Origin: Nocardioides agri
Lineage (GTDB): Bacteria > Actinomycetota > Actinomycetes > Propionibacteriales > Nocardioidaceae
Assembly: GCF_013778305.1 (NCBI RefSeq)
Contig: NZ_JACEIC010000001.1
Coordinates: 806,001-870,000 of the forward strand
Direction of reading: 5' to 3'
Length of the DNA stretch: 64,000 bases
The notes under the pieces are model-generated. The model saw only the letters and a list, made by a program, of their open reading frames with translations, had not been told where the DNA came from and did no database searches. Below, in pieces: positions 14,119-21,798 of the stretch; position 1 is the first letter of the stretch, and each line of letters starts with the position of its first letter. Position numbers and translations under genes: made by a program.

Positions 14119-14778
14119 TCACCTCCACTGGTCGGGCACGGTGAGGACCTCCTCGAGGTCGTCGACCGAGAACGTCACCTCCAGCGACTGGAGCGACTCG
14201 GTCGGCGCCTGGGCGACGCGGTCGGCCACCACGTCGACGTCGAGGGTCGAACGATTGGCGACCTCGGCGAACTGCTGCTGCTTGATCGAGTCGACGAAGG
14301 CGAGCGCCTGGTCGCGGACCTGCGCCGAGAGCTCGTCACGGACCGCCCTCGACACCCGGCCGCGACCCTCCATCAGGTGCGACATCGTGGCGTCGACCAG
14401 CGGCTCGACGTCCCCCGAGAGGCCCCGGTCCAGCAGCGAGCTGCTGACCGGGACCTCTCGGATCGGCGGTGTCTCCCCCGCGGGCACCCCCTTGAGGACG
14501 GGCAGGCTCTCCACCACCCGGCTCTCCATCCGCTGGGTCCACTCCGCCTTCGCCTGGGAGAGGTCCGGCGCGGTGGCGGTGCCCGACTCCACGCCCGTCA
14601 CGGCGAAGTTCAGCTTGACCGTCAGGTTGGACACGGTCACCCGCGGGACGGACATGCCGGCGAGCGCCGGGGTCGCCCGATAGGTCTCGTAGGCCTGGGC
14701 CGTCACCAGGTCCGCGGCCATGCGCGCGCGGACCACGTCGGTCAGCATGCCGCCGAGGACCTCACCAAGCTGTGCCAT
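14119..14778 (-). CDS. Unknown protein, probable divergent DUF2589 relative
   Basis: Protein of 219 aa from ATG 14778, with GAGGAG six bases upstream. The order of elements mirrors the two DUF2589-type neighbours: a short hydrophobic N-terminal helix (LGEVLGGMLTDVVRARM), then strands with VPRVTVSNLTVKLNFAV that parallel the TLTVKQARIAFTYDV strand of its neighbour. A helical middle part (SQAKAEWTQRMESRVVESLP, DATMSHLMEGRG) and a C-terminal strand QSLEVTFSVDDLEEVLTV follow. I infer a third, diverged member, but the similarity is only by eye. It sits between the two DUF2589 genes, 33 bp after one and 5 bp before the other. No signal peptide, membrane helix or catalytic motif was found. Confidence 0.7.
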   Translation of the reverse strand: MAQLGEVLGGMLTDVVRARMAADLVTAQAYETYRATPALAGMSVPRVTVSNLTVKLNFAVTGVESGTATAPDLSQAKAEWTQRMESRVVESLPVLKGVPAGETPPIREVPVSSSLLDRGLSGDVEPLVDATMSHLMEGRGRVSRAVRDELSAQVRDQALAFVDSIKQQQFAEVANRSTLDVDVVADRVAQAPTESLQSLEVTFSVDDLEEVLTVPDQWR

Positions 14779-14811
14779 CACTGCTCCTCACGATCGTCGC
14801 TGGGACGCCGG

Positions 14812-15438
14812 TCAGGCCGGCGTCGTCGCCGGGGTCTCCTGGATGGCCTGCTCGAGCATGTCGAGCATGCGCGAGAGCCCGGCGGGCATCTCGTCCTGGA
14901 CGGCCCGGACGTGGATCTGCATCGAGTACTCGCGCTGCGAGTTCTCGGTCGCCGACGACTTCTGGTTGAACGTCGCGCTCACCCGCGCGTCCACCTTCAC
15001 CGGGCTCCAGAAGGCGCTGTAGCTGGCCTTCACCTCGGTGCCGAGCTCGAACGACGAGCTCGTGTTGCGGGTGACCGCGTCGGTCAGCTTGGCGTTGAAG
15101 TCGATCGTCATCTCGTCGATCCGGATGTACGGGATCGGCGTGATCGCGAGGAACGGAACGGTGAGACTGAACGTCTTGGGCTCGTCGTTCTCGTCCTTCT
15201 TCTTGTAGCTGAAGGTCACCGACCTCAGCTCCCCCGCGTCGGCGTCCTGGGTCGGGTTCGCGAACACCAGGTCGGTGGGCTCGGCCTTCTCCTTGAAGCC
15301 CACCTTGTGGATGAACTCGATCGTGGACTGGGCGGCGAGCGCCTGGGCCTCCACGGCTGCCTTCAACGGCGAGCCGATGAGGTGGGCGAAGGGGATCTGC
15401 TGCAGCTCGGAGACTGCACGGGTGTCAGGTGCGGGCAT
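14812..15438 (-). CDS. DUF2589-type protein A
   Basis: Protein of 208 aa matching the DUF2589 pattern, a family of unknown function. The N-terminal signature is IPFAHLIGSPLKAAVEAQALAAQSTIEFIHKVGF (about residues 15-48). The rest is predicted beta-strands: LRSVTFSYKKKDENDEP, FSLTVPFLAITPIPYIRIDEMTIDF, and later KASYSAFWSPVKVDARVSATF and EYSMQIHVRAV. A C-terminal helix LSRMLDMLEQAIQE closes it. The EMTIDFNAKL and VDARVSATF strands suggest a two-sheet sandwich, possibly self-assembling (inference). It starts 9 bp after the small leading gene and is paralogous to the protein encoded at 13559-14113. No export signal. Confidence 0.82.
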   Translation of the reverse strand: MPAPDTRAVSELQQIPFAHLIGSPLKAAVEAQALAAQSTIEFIHKVGFKEKAEPTDLVFANPTQDADAGELRSVTFSYKKKDENDEPKTFSLTVPFLAITPIPYIRIDEMTIDFNAKLTDAVTRNTSSSFELGTEVKASYSAFWSPVKVDARVSATFNQKSSATENSQREYSMQIHVRAVQDEMPAGLSRMLDMLEQAIQETPATTPA

Positions 15439-15447
15439 CGGGGTCTC

Positions 15448-15687
15448 CTAGGACTTCTTCTCGTTGGTGAAGAGGGGCTTCTCGGTCGGCGTGTTGAGCA
15501 CCGCCGGTCTCCGCTCGTAGTGGGACTTGACCTCGACGACGGCAACGGTGCCGAGGACCGAGGGGTCGAGCTCGTCGAGCTTCGCGACGGCTTCCGCCTC
15601 GCCGCTGGCGACCGCGAGCACGCGGACGTTGCCGCCCACCCGCGCTGTGTCGCCGAGCCCGACGAGGAGGAACTGGCTGCTGGCCAT
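15448..15687 (-). CDS. Small unknown protein, first gene of the DUF2589 operon
   Basis: Protein of 79 aa from ATG 15687, chosen over the adjacent GTG because GAAGGAGG stands at the correct distance. The sequence has alternating strand and helix character: SSQFLLVGLGDTARVGGNVRVLAVASGEAEAVAKLDEL, then SVLGTVAVVEVKSHYERRPAV and a charged tail ending NEKKS. It has no membrane helix or Cys. I do not recognise a family. As leader of the operon, with the divergent nuclease-lysin gene starting 277 bp away on the other strand, it could be an abundant accessory or structural subunit, but nothing in the sequence proves this. Confidence 0.68.
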   Translation of the reverse strand: MASSQFLLVGLGDTARVGGNVRVLAVASGEAEAVAKLDELDPSVLGTVAVVEVKSHYERRPAVLNTPTEKPLFTNEKKS

Positions 15688-15690
15688 CAC

Positions 15691-15964
15691 TGCCTCCTTC
15701 GAACTGGTGGTGCTTCGGACGGAACGGTCACGAGGCCGGCGCCACCGGACGCCGAGCCGTCCCTGGGAGAGCCCGAGTACAGGTCAGCGAGCCGGCGGGC
15801 GGCCATAGCACCGGCGGGCCAGATCGGGCGGCAGGTGCGCCTCAGCAGCCGTCCCGACCGCCCTGGTGGGCTATTGGTCCCCGTCGGCTGACCGGCTCAC
15901 CCTCATTCGAACCGGTAGTCGGGGGCTGGCCCTCCCGACCGAAGGAGAAAAGGGGAGGTCCCAG
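15691..15964. promoter_or_regulatory. Divergent intergenic region of the DUF2589/lysin locus
   Basis: This 274-bp gap separates the minus-strand DUF2589 operon from the plus-strand nuclease-lysin operon and must hold both promoters unless transcription enters from outside. A strong purine-rich ribosome-binding stretch (GGAGAAAAGGGGAGG, ending near 15959) precedes the plus-strand start. No confident -35/-10 pair or operator was recognised. Confidence 0.5.
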
Positions 15965-18058
15965 ATGTCGACGCCAGCGCTGTTGCGGGTGGTCACGGCG
16001 AACGTGCAGTCGTTCCCGGTCGACGCGCTCTCGAGCGCGCAGGCGCTGGAGGACCTGCGGCGCAACGCGGAGATCGGCGACCTCGTCCTCCTGCAGGAGA
16101 TCGCGTCGCGCTACCGTCCGCTGGTCGCAGAGGCCTTCCCCGCGCCGGAGTGGCAGGTCTACTACGGGCGGCCGGACAACCAGACCCCGATCGCCTTCCG
16201 GCGCTCGCTGTTCGCCAAGGACGCCGGCGAGGTCACGCTCCTGCACCCCGCGGTCCCGGGCCGGCATGCGCGGCGCTACACGACGTACCTGCGGCTTCGC
16301 CATCGCGGGACCGGGTGCGAGATGCACGTCGTGAACCTCCACCTGGTGGCGGGCGCCTGGAACGACACGCCGCTCCCCGACAAGGACGACCGGGCGCGCG
16401 AGTGGAACGAGGGCATCGCCGGGCACCGGGCCCTGGTGGCCCGGCTCGTCGGCACCGGGCTCCCGGTCGTCGGAGGCGGCGACTACAACCGGCAGCTGCG
16501 GCGGTACCGGCCGCTCGGCACCGAGGTCGACGGCCAGAGGGTGCGGTACGCCGTGGCCCCCGGCTCGATCGACCTGATCTGGCTGCTCGACGGGCAGGGG
16601 GCGCACTGGCGGGTGCGCGCCACCCTGACCTACCCCGGCCGCGACGACGAGAACCCGCAGCGGCACAGCGACCACGGCGCCCGCGTCGCCGAGGTCGCGC
16701 TCACCGTCTCTCCACGACCGCCGGTCGCGGAGCCGACCCCGGAGGAGGAGACCCCCATGAAGCAGCCCTTCGGCCGCACCACGTACGGCGACGTACGCCC
16801 CAAGACCGTCGACTGGAAGACCCGGGCGGCCCTCGAGGAGGCCGAGCGCCGCCTCGGCTACCGCCTCACGGTCGTCCAGGGCTCCTACAACGCCGGCGGG
16901 GTGCGGCAGTCGGCCGGCACCCACGACGGCGGCGGCGTGGTGGACCTGCTCGCCTGGGACTGGAAGCGCAAGGTGCGGGTGCTGCGGACGATCGGGTTCG
17001 CCGCGTGGTACCGGCCGGCCGTCCCCGGGCTCTGGGGCGCCCACATCCACGCCGTGCTCGTCGACCACGGCCGGCTGTCGCCGTCCGCCGCCGCCCAGGT
17101 GGCGGCGTACCGCGCCGGCCGCGACGGCCTCAAGGGCAACCGGGCCGACACCTTCTGGCGCCCCGACCCGATCCCGGTCTTCGACTACGCAGCCTCCCAG
17201 CGCACGGCCTCCGACCCCGCGCAGCCACCCGTCCCGGTCCCGCAGTCGAACGGGACAGGTCCGGCGTTCCCGCCCCGGCGCGACCTCGACGGCATCGACA
17301 CCAGCCACTTCCAGCAGGGTCGGCTCGACCTCCGGGCCGCCCAGGCGGCCGGGCTGCAGTGGTGGTACGCGAAGGCGACCGAGGGCACGACGTTCGTGGA
17401 CCCGACGTACACGAAGCGCGTGCGACAGGCGCGCCGCGCGGGCATCCCGGTCGGCGCCTACCACTTCGCCCGCCCGGATCGCGGGGATGCACCCGAGGAG
17501 GCGCGGTTCTTCCTCGCCACCGCGGACATCCGGGCCGGGGACATGCTGCCCATGCTCGACCTCGAGTCGACGGAGGGCCTCTCGTCGCGCGAGCTGACCC
17601 GCTGGACGGGGGCGTGGGTCCGCACGGTGACCCGCCACCTCGCCGGCCGCGGGCTGGTCGGCAAGCCCATCATCTACACGCCGTTCGACCTCGAGGACGG
17701 GTTCGGCTGCTACTGCTGGGTGGCGCGCTACAGCGACGACTTCCGGGCGCCGCGGGTCCCGCGGCCGTGGCAGCGCGCAGCGGTCTGGCAGCACTCGAAC
17801 GGCCGCTACGGACCGGTCAAGCAGGTGCCGGGGGTGGGGGCGGTCGACGTGAACGCCGTCCACCCCGACGTGCCGCTGGCCGCCCTCCAGGTGCGCCCGG
17901 CCGGCGCGACGGCCCAGCAGCAGAACGGCGGGCCTCCCCCCACCAACGGGCAGCACCCCGCAGACCCCGGCGCGAGCGACCCGCTCGCCGTCCGGGCCGC
18001 TCTCGTCACCGCGGCGAGAAGCATCGAGGCAGCCCTTGCCGGGCTGCCGGAGAGGTGA
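15965..18058 (+). CDS. Three-domain fusion: EEP nuclease, M15-like peptidase, GH25 muramidase
   Basis: Protein of 697 aa with no signal peptide. Residues 1-250 form an endonuclease/exonuclease/phosphatase domain with every core motif: TANVQ, LLQEI, VVNLHLVAG, GGGDYN, IDLIWL and SDHGA. Residues about 265-410 carry a metal-peptidase pattern, SAGTHDGGGVVDL and WGAHIHAV, as in M15-like phage lysins. Residues about 440-650 are a GH25 lysozyme: GIDTSHFQ, WWYAKATEG, VGAYHFARP and the catalytic DLES. A low-complexity linker and a short helical tail end the protein. A GGAGGAGGAG run six bases before an in-frame ATG at 16757 could also start a separate peptidase-muramidase. It leads an operon with a holin-like gene and diverges from the DUF2589 operon. 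It could be a lysis enzyme, a secreted toxin or a domesticated phage lysin. Confidence 0.88.
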   Translation: MSTPALLRVVTANVQSFPVDALSSAQALEDLRRNAEIGDLVLLQEIASRYRPLVAEAFPAPEWQVYYGRPDNQTPIAFRRSLFAKDAGEVTLLHPAVPGRHARRYTTYLRLRHRGTGCEMHVVNLHLVAGAWNDTPLPDKDDRAREWNEGIAGHRALVARLVGTGLPVVGGGDYNRQLRRYRPLGTEVDGQRVRYAVAPGSIDLIWLLDGQGAHWRVRATLTYPGRDDENPQRHSDHGARVAEVALTVSPRPPVAEPTPEEETPMKQPFGRTTYGDVRPKTVDWKTRAALEEAERRLGYRLTVVQGSYNAGGVRQSAGTHDGGGVVDLLAWDWKRKVRVLRTIGFAAWYRPAVPGLWGAHIHAVLVDHGRLSPSAAAQVAAYRAGRDGLKGNRADTFWRPDPIPVFDYAASQRTASDPAQPPVPVPQSNGTGPAFPPRRDLDGIDTSHFQQGRLDLRAAQAAGLQWWYAKATEGTTFVDPTYTKRVRQARRAGIPVGAYHFARPDRGDAPEEARFFLATADIRAGDMLPMLDLESTEGLSSRELTRWTGAWVRTVTRHLAGRGLVGKPIIYTPFDLEDGFGCYCWVARYSDDFRAPRVPRPWQRAAVWQHSNGRYGPVKQVPGVGAVDVNAVHPDVPLAALQVRPAGATAQQQNGGPPPTNGQHPADPGASDPLAVRAALVTAARSIEAALAGLPER

Positions 18059-18064
18059 GTCGAG

Positions 18065-18472
18065 ATGAGTCCTGCGAACGCGGCCGCGCCCACGGCCCAG
18101 TCACTCCTGCGTGACCTCCCGGCACCGGTGCGCAAGGCGCTCTACGTGGCGGTCACCCTGCTCGGCCTGGCCCTCGGCGTGCTGCAGGCCGTCGACGTGT
18201 CCGAGATCGGACCGCTGAGCATGACCCAGGCGCTCCAGGTCTACGCCTTCCTGTCCCCGCTGGCCGGCGTGGTCGCCGTGGCCAACGTCGGCAGGCCGGC
18301 CGGCGATGCCGCCGGGTCGGCCATGGGGTCGGCCGCCCTGGGCGACCTGGTCGCCGACCACGGCATCGACATGTCCGCGTTCGAGCCGGTCGGCGCCATC
18401 GACGACGTGTACGGCGGGGCGGCTGCCAACGGGAGCGAACCGGCGTGGGAGGAGCCATGGACGACCTCGTGA
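18065..18472 (+). CDS. Holin-like small membrane protein
   Basis: Protein of 135 aa with two predicted membrane helices: KALYVAVTLLGLALGVLQAV (about residues 25-44) and MTQALQVYAFLSPLAGVVAVANV (about residues 55-77). They are separated by a short hydrophilic turn and followed by a Gly/Ala-rich acidic tail. This size and topology match small actinophage holins encoded next to lysins, and a comparable gene commonly follows the endolysin in phages of Actinobacteria. It begins six bases after the nuclease-lysin stop behind GGAGAGGTGAG, and its end overlaps the next gene. I infer that it could permit release of the leaderless lysin; no sequence homology search supports this yet. Confidence 0.72.
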   Translation: MSPANAAAPTAQSLLRDLPAPVRKALYVAVTLLGLALGVLQAVDVSEIGPLSMTQALQVYAFLSPLAGVVAVANVGRPAGDAAGSAMGSAALGDLVADHGIDMSAFEPVGAIDDVYGGAAANGSEPAWEEPWTTS

Positions 18473-19563
18473 GCCGGGTGAGCCGCGAGCCGCGGCCGGT
18501 GAAGCGGATCTGGGCGCAGGCGGTCCAGACGGAGGCGGCAGCCCTGCAGGCACGGCTGGACGCGACCGTCGCCGGCGGCCTGACGCCCGCCGAGCAGACG
18601 GTGGCACGCGGCGCGTCCGAACGGCTGGACGCCGCACGCGCAGCCACGATGAAGCGCGACCCGATCCCCGGACGGGCCAGCAACTGGTGGCGCGGGACCC
18701 TCGTGGAGGCGGCGTTCCAGAACCTGCACGCGGCCGAGTCGCTGCTCGCCGGCGTCTACCCGGCCCCGGTGGTGTGGGCGGAGATCCCGGAGGCGGCACG
18801 CCGGGTGGAGACCATGCTCGACCCCGGCGACCCGCGGCGCGTGTGCGCCGAGACCCTGCTGCGGGAGCGGGAGGCCGTGCTGGACGCCTCGCCCACGGAG
18901 CTCGTCCGCTGGCGCGAGTGCCTGCGCAAGACCATGGAGGTCGGGTTCAACGCCGCCGACCTCGAGCACACGCGGCTGCGGAACTTCCGCAACGCGGTGC
19001 TCGGCGGGGCGATCATCCTCAGCCTGCTCCTCGCCGCCTTCATCGGCTTCGTGTGGGCGAACCCGACGGACGTGTCCTTCTGCTTCGTCCCGGAGCCGGA
19101 CGCGGCGCCCGTCTGCCCGACCGGCACGGGCGCACCGCAGCCGGACGACGTCCTGGTGATCGCCCTGCTCGGGATGCTGGGCGGCCTCCTCTCGGGCATC
19201 ATCTCGATCCGCAACATGCAAGGCACCTCGGTCGCGTACGACGTCCCGCAGGCGCTCGCCTGGCTCAAGCTCCCGCTCGGTGCCCTCTGCGCGATCGGCG
19301 GACTGCTGGTCATCCGCGGCCAGTTCGTGCCGGGGCTGAGCAACCTCGACAGCTCCGACCAGGTGCTCGCCTACGCGTTCGTCCTCGGCGTCGCCCAGCA
19401 GCTGCTGGTCGGCACGGTCGACCGCCACGCCCAGGACCTGCTCGGCGCAGCGCCCAGCAAGGCCACGAGCCCGTCGAACGCCGGGGTGGCGGTGCCAGCC
19501 GCCGTCCAGAGCATCCCGCCCGTCCCGGCGCGCCGGGCGCCGGTGGAGCCGTCGGGCATCTGA
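18457..19563 (+). CDS. Membrane protein of unknown function with long cytoplasmic N-terminus
   Basis: Protein of 368 aa from ATG 18457 (GGGAGGAG upstream), overlapping the holin-like gene by 16 bp. Residues 1-175 are soluble and helical, with a conserved-looking RASNWWRGTLVEAAFQNLHAAESLL segment. Four predicted membrane segments follow: AVLGGAIILSLLLAAFIGFVW, VLVIALLGMLGGLLSGIISI, LKLPLGALCAIGGLLVI and VLAYAFVLGVAQQLLVG. The loop between the first two has two Cys (SFCFVPE, PVCPTG) and may face outward. A Pro/Ala-rich cytoplasmic tail ends it. I do not recognise the family. Being last in the nuclease-lysin operon suggests an accessory or regulatory membrane component. Confidence 0.75.
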   Translation: MDDLVSRVSREPRPVKRIWAQAVQTEAAALQARLDATVAGGLTPAEQTVARGASERLDAARAATMKRDPIPGRASNWWRGTLVEAAFQNLHAAESLLAGVYPAPVVWAEIPEAARRVETMLDPGDPRRVCAETLLREREAVLDASPTELVRWRECLRKTMEVGFNAADLEHTRLRNFRNAVLGGAIILSLLLAAFIGFVWANPTDVSFCFVPEPDAAPVCPTGTGAPQPDDVLVIALLGMLGGLLSGIISIRNMQGTSVAYDVPQALAWLKLPLGALCAIGGLLVIRGQFVPGLSNLDSSDQVLAYAFVLGVAQQLLVGTVDRHAQDLLGAAPSKATSPSNAGVAVPAAVQSIPPVPARRAPVEPSGI

Positions 19564-19569
19564 GCGGCC

Positions 19570-20253
19570 TCAGGCCACCTGCGGCCAGTCGTTGTCGCCC
19601 CCGGGCGTCGTGGGGTGCTCGGGGTCGAGCTCGTCGGCGAGCAGCGGGCGGCCGCCGGGGGGCGGCGTGCTGGTGCGGGTGACGGGCAGGCCGGGGTCGT
19701 AGACGGGCGGTCGGTGGCCGAACTGGCTGAGGTCCACCTCGGGCACCGTGGTGCCGGGCTCGGGGAGCACCTCCCAGTCGGCGGCGTCGAACGAGGACGC
19801 GGACGGCTCGGGGGCGGCGCCGGGGTCGAGCACCTCGGCCATCGGCATCAGCGGACCCCGGTTGAGCCCGGCGAAGAGCGTCATCGCGTCCCAGTCGGGG
19901 GTCGTGCCGGCGTCGAGGTGCCGCCGCAGCCGCGCCTCGGCGACGTCCGCGTCGACGGCGAGCACGAGCTTGTCGGAGCCGAACCGGTCGGCCCAGCGCC
20001 AGGCGACGGGCCAGGAGATCCGGCGGTCGGCGAGCGTGCCGGTCACCCTGTGCACGGTCGCCTCGGGCAGCGGGTGCGTGCGCAGGATCGTCTCGACGTC
20101 GAGACGGGTCGCGACCTCGCGCCGCGCCCGGAGGTGCTGGAGCCGGCGCTCGGCGCCGAGCGCCACCGCGCGGGCGCCGCGCGAACGCGCGGCCCTGGCG
20201 GCGATCGCCCACGCCAGGGCGACGACCACGACCAGGCCCAGACCGAGATGCAT
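19570..20253 (-). CDS. Unknown single-pass membrane protein
   Basis: Protein of 227 aa from ATG 20253, which has GAGGAAG upstream; an earlier in-frame ATG at 20271 is possible. The first 20 residues (MHLGLGLVVVVALAWAIAARA) form an N-terminal anchor. The next 75 residues contain two helices (RLQHLRARREVATRLDVETILRTHPLPEATV and ISWPVAWRWADRFG). The C-terminal half is acidic and Pro-rich, with DNDWPQVA at the end, and looks disordered. It converges on the preceding membrane-protein gene with only six bases between stops. No family recognised and no catalytic residues seen. Confidence 0.7.
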   Translation of the reverse strand: MHLGLGLVVVVALAWAIAARAARSRGARAVALGAERRLQHLRARREVATRLDVETILRTHPLPEATVHRVTGTLADRRISWPVAWRWADRFGSDKLVLAVDADVAEARLRRHLDAGTTPDWDAMTLFAGLNRGPLMPMAEVLDPGAAPEPSASSFDAADWEVLPEPGTTVPEVDLSQFGHRPPVYDPGLPVTRTSTPPPGGRPLLADELDPEHPTTPGGDNDWPQVA

Positions 20254-20405
20254 GACGCTTCCTCTTCCCATCGAGAAGTCCACGAAAGGCTGAACTCCTC
20301 CCGAGGGACAAGGGTGACGCGCGCAGGCGCCGATCTCGGTCGAGGACTAGACCAGAACTTCTTGAGAAATTCTTGAGAGAGGGCGCCGGGCACGCTCAGC
20401 GAGGG

Positions 20406-21500
20406 TCAGTGGTAGGTCACCTTCACCGTGTCGGTCACCGGCAGCGACTGGCAGCCGAGGCGGATGCCCTCGGCGAGGTCGTCGTCGTCGAGGACGTCGT
20501 TGTGCAGCATCTTCACCTCGCCCTCCAGCAGCCGCACGGCGCACGCCGAGCACTCCCCCTCGCGGCAGGAGTACGGCGCCTTCACGCCCTTCGACTCGAG
20601 GTGCTCGAGCATCTTGGTGCCCGGCGCCCAGTCGTCGAACTCGTACTGCTGGCCGTCGAGCTCCACCTCGAGCCGCACGGGGCCCTCGGGGCCGGGCTCG
20701 ACGGGGTCCGGGACGTCCTCGAGGTCGCGCTCGGCGTCCTCGATCTCGTGCTCCGCGACCTCCTTGTCGTGCAGGTCGCCGAACGGGTTGCCGCCGAGCG
20801 AGATGAACTTCTCCTGGTGCCGGCGCTCGCGCGGGAAGCCCAGCTCCTTCAGCGCGCCGATCGCCAGCTTCATGAACGGCGCCGGGCCGCACACGAACGC
20901 GTCGTACGACGCGTAGCGCGACGCGAACGCCGCGAGCTGCTCCTGGCTCGGCAGCCCCTGCACCGACTCCAGCCAGTGCACGACCGACAGCCGGTCGGGG
21001 TGGGCGGCCGCGAGCCGGGTGAGCTCGCCGGCGAAGATCACCGACCGCTCGTCGCGGTTGGCGTAGAACACCACGATCCGGCCGCTGCCCTGCTCGAGCG
21101 CCGTGCGGGTGATCGACATGATCGGCGTGACGCCGCTGCCGGCGGCGAGGAGCAGCAGGTCGGCGTCCAGCGACGCCGGGGTGAAGATCCCGCTGGGCGG
21201 CAGCACCCGGATGCTGTCGCCGGTGCGCAGGTTGTCGCACACCCAGTTGGACGCGTAGCCGTCGACGGTGCGCTTGACGGTGATCGTCAGCGGCCCGTCG
21301 CCGACCGGGCTGCTGGACAGGGAGTAGCAGCGCGCCGCCACGCCGGTCCGGTCGCTCGGCACCGCCAGGGTGAGGAACTGCCCCGGCTTGTAGGCGAACT
21401 GCTCCTCCGCGCCGGCGGGGACCTCGAAGGAGATGGAGTGCGCGTCGGCGGTCTCCTCGACCACGTCCACGACCTTCACCTCGAAGGAGTCTTCAGGCAT
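20406..21500 (-). CDS. kshB: 3-ketosteroid 9-alpha-hydroxylase reductase KshB
   Basis: Reductase of 364 aa that passes electrons from NADH through FAD and a [2Fe-2S] cluster to KshA, opening steroid ring B. Domains in order: a ferredoxin-reductase FAD domain (RCYSLSSSP, the RxYS motif, and GYASNWV), an NAD domain (LLLAAGSGVTPIMSI, VFYANRDERSVIF, FVCGPAPFM), then a plant-type ferredoxin domain with CREGECSACAVRL and a final Cys in RLGCQSLP. Between the last two lies an acidic insertion (EVAEHEIEDAERDLEDVPDP) that is longer than usual. It is the third gene of kshA-small gene-kshB, 4 bp after its neighbour, so it shares the KstR-like operator upstream of kshA. Confidence 0.9.
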   Translation of the reverse strand: MPEDSFEVKVVDVVEETADAHSISFEVPAGAEEQFAYKPGQFLTLAVPSDRTGVAARCYSLSSSPVGDGPLTITVKRTVDGYASNWVCDNLRTGDSIRVLPPSGIFTPASLDADLLLLAAGSGVTPIMSITRTALEQGSGRIVVFYANRDERSVIFAGELTRLAAAHPDRLSVVHWLESVQGLPSQEQLAAFASRYASYDAFVCGPAPFMKLAIGALKELGFPRERRHQEKFISLGGNPFGDLHDKEVAEHEIEDAERDLEDVPDPVEPGPEGPVRLEVELDGQQYEFDDWAPGTKMLEHLESKGVKAPYSCREGECSACAVRLLEGEVKMLHNDVLDDDDLAEGIRLGCQSLPVTDTVKVTYH

Positions 21501-21504
21501 GGGG

Positions 21505-21798
21505 TCAGTAACCGTCCTCGGCTCCGATGGGGATCTGTCCGTCGCGTACGGCGGCCTCGATGCTCGCGATCATCCGCGGGCAGGCGGGGTGCGCCTCACG
21601 ACCTCCCGACCGGCGGGACAGCTCCGGGCAGTGCGCCCGGGCCTCCCCTGTCCACTGGATCGAGGTGTGGTGCTCGCTGTTCTTCTTGACGCCGACCTTC
21701 GCGAGGCAGTCGAGGCACGCGACCTCGACCAGCCGCGCGCTGGTGTAGAGACGCTGGTCCTCCAACGTCTCGGGGCTGGTCGGGACGAACGAGGGCAT
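21505..21798 (-). CDS. Small Cys-containing protein between kshA and kshB
   Basis: Protein of 97 aa whose ATG overlaps the kshA stop by one base, so it is translationally coupled to KshA. It contains a CLDC pair (about residues 28-31), HCPELSRR and HPACPRM, giving four Cys and several His that could bind a metal or cluster. It also has a WTGEARAHC segment. It is not a standard ferredoxin: the spacing fits neither plant-type nor 2[4Fe-4S] patterns. I do not recognise a named family. Its position between oxygenase and reductase genes suggests a role in assembly, electron transfer or regulation of the KshAB hydroxylase; this is inference only. Confidence 0.72.
   Translation of the reverse strand: MPSFVPTSPETLEDQRLYTSARLVEVACLDCLAKVGVKKNSEHHTSIQWTGEARAHCPELSRRSGGREAHPACPRMIASIEAAVRDGQIPIGAEDGY

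Noticed and set aside
12316..20253. Whole region considered as a prophage
   Set aside because: There is no integrase, terminase, portal, capsid or tail gene and no flanking attachment repeat or tRNA seen; only lysis-like genes occur.
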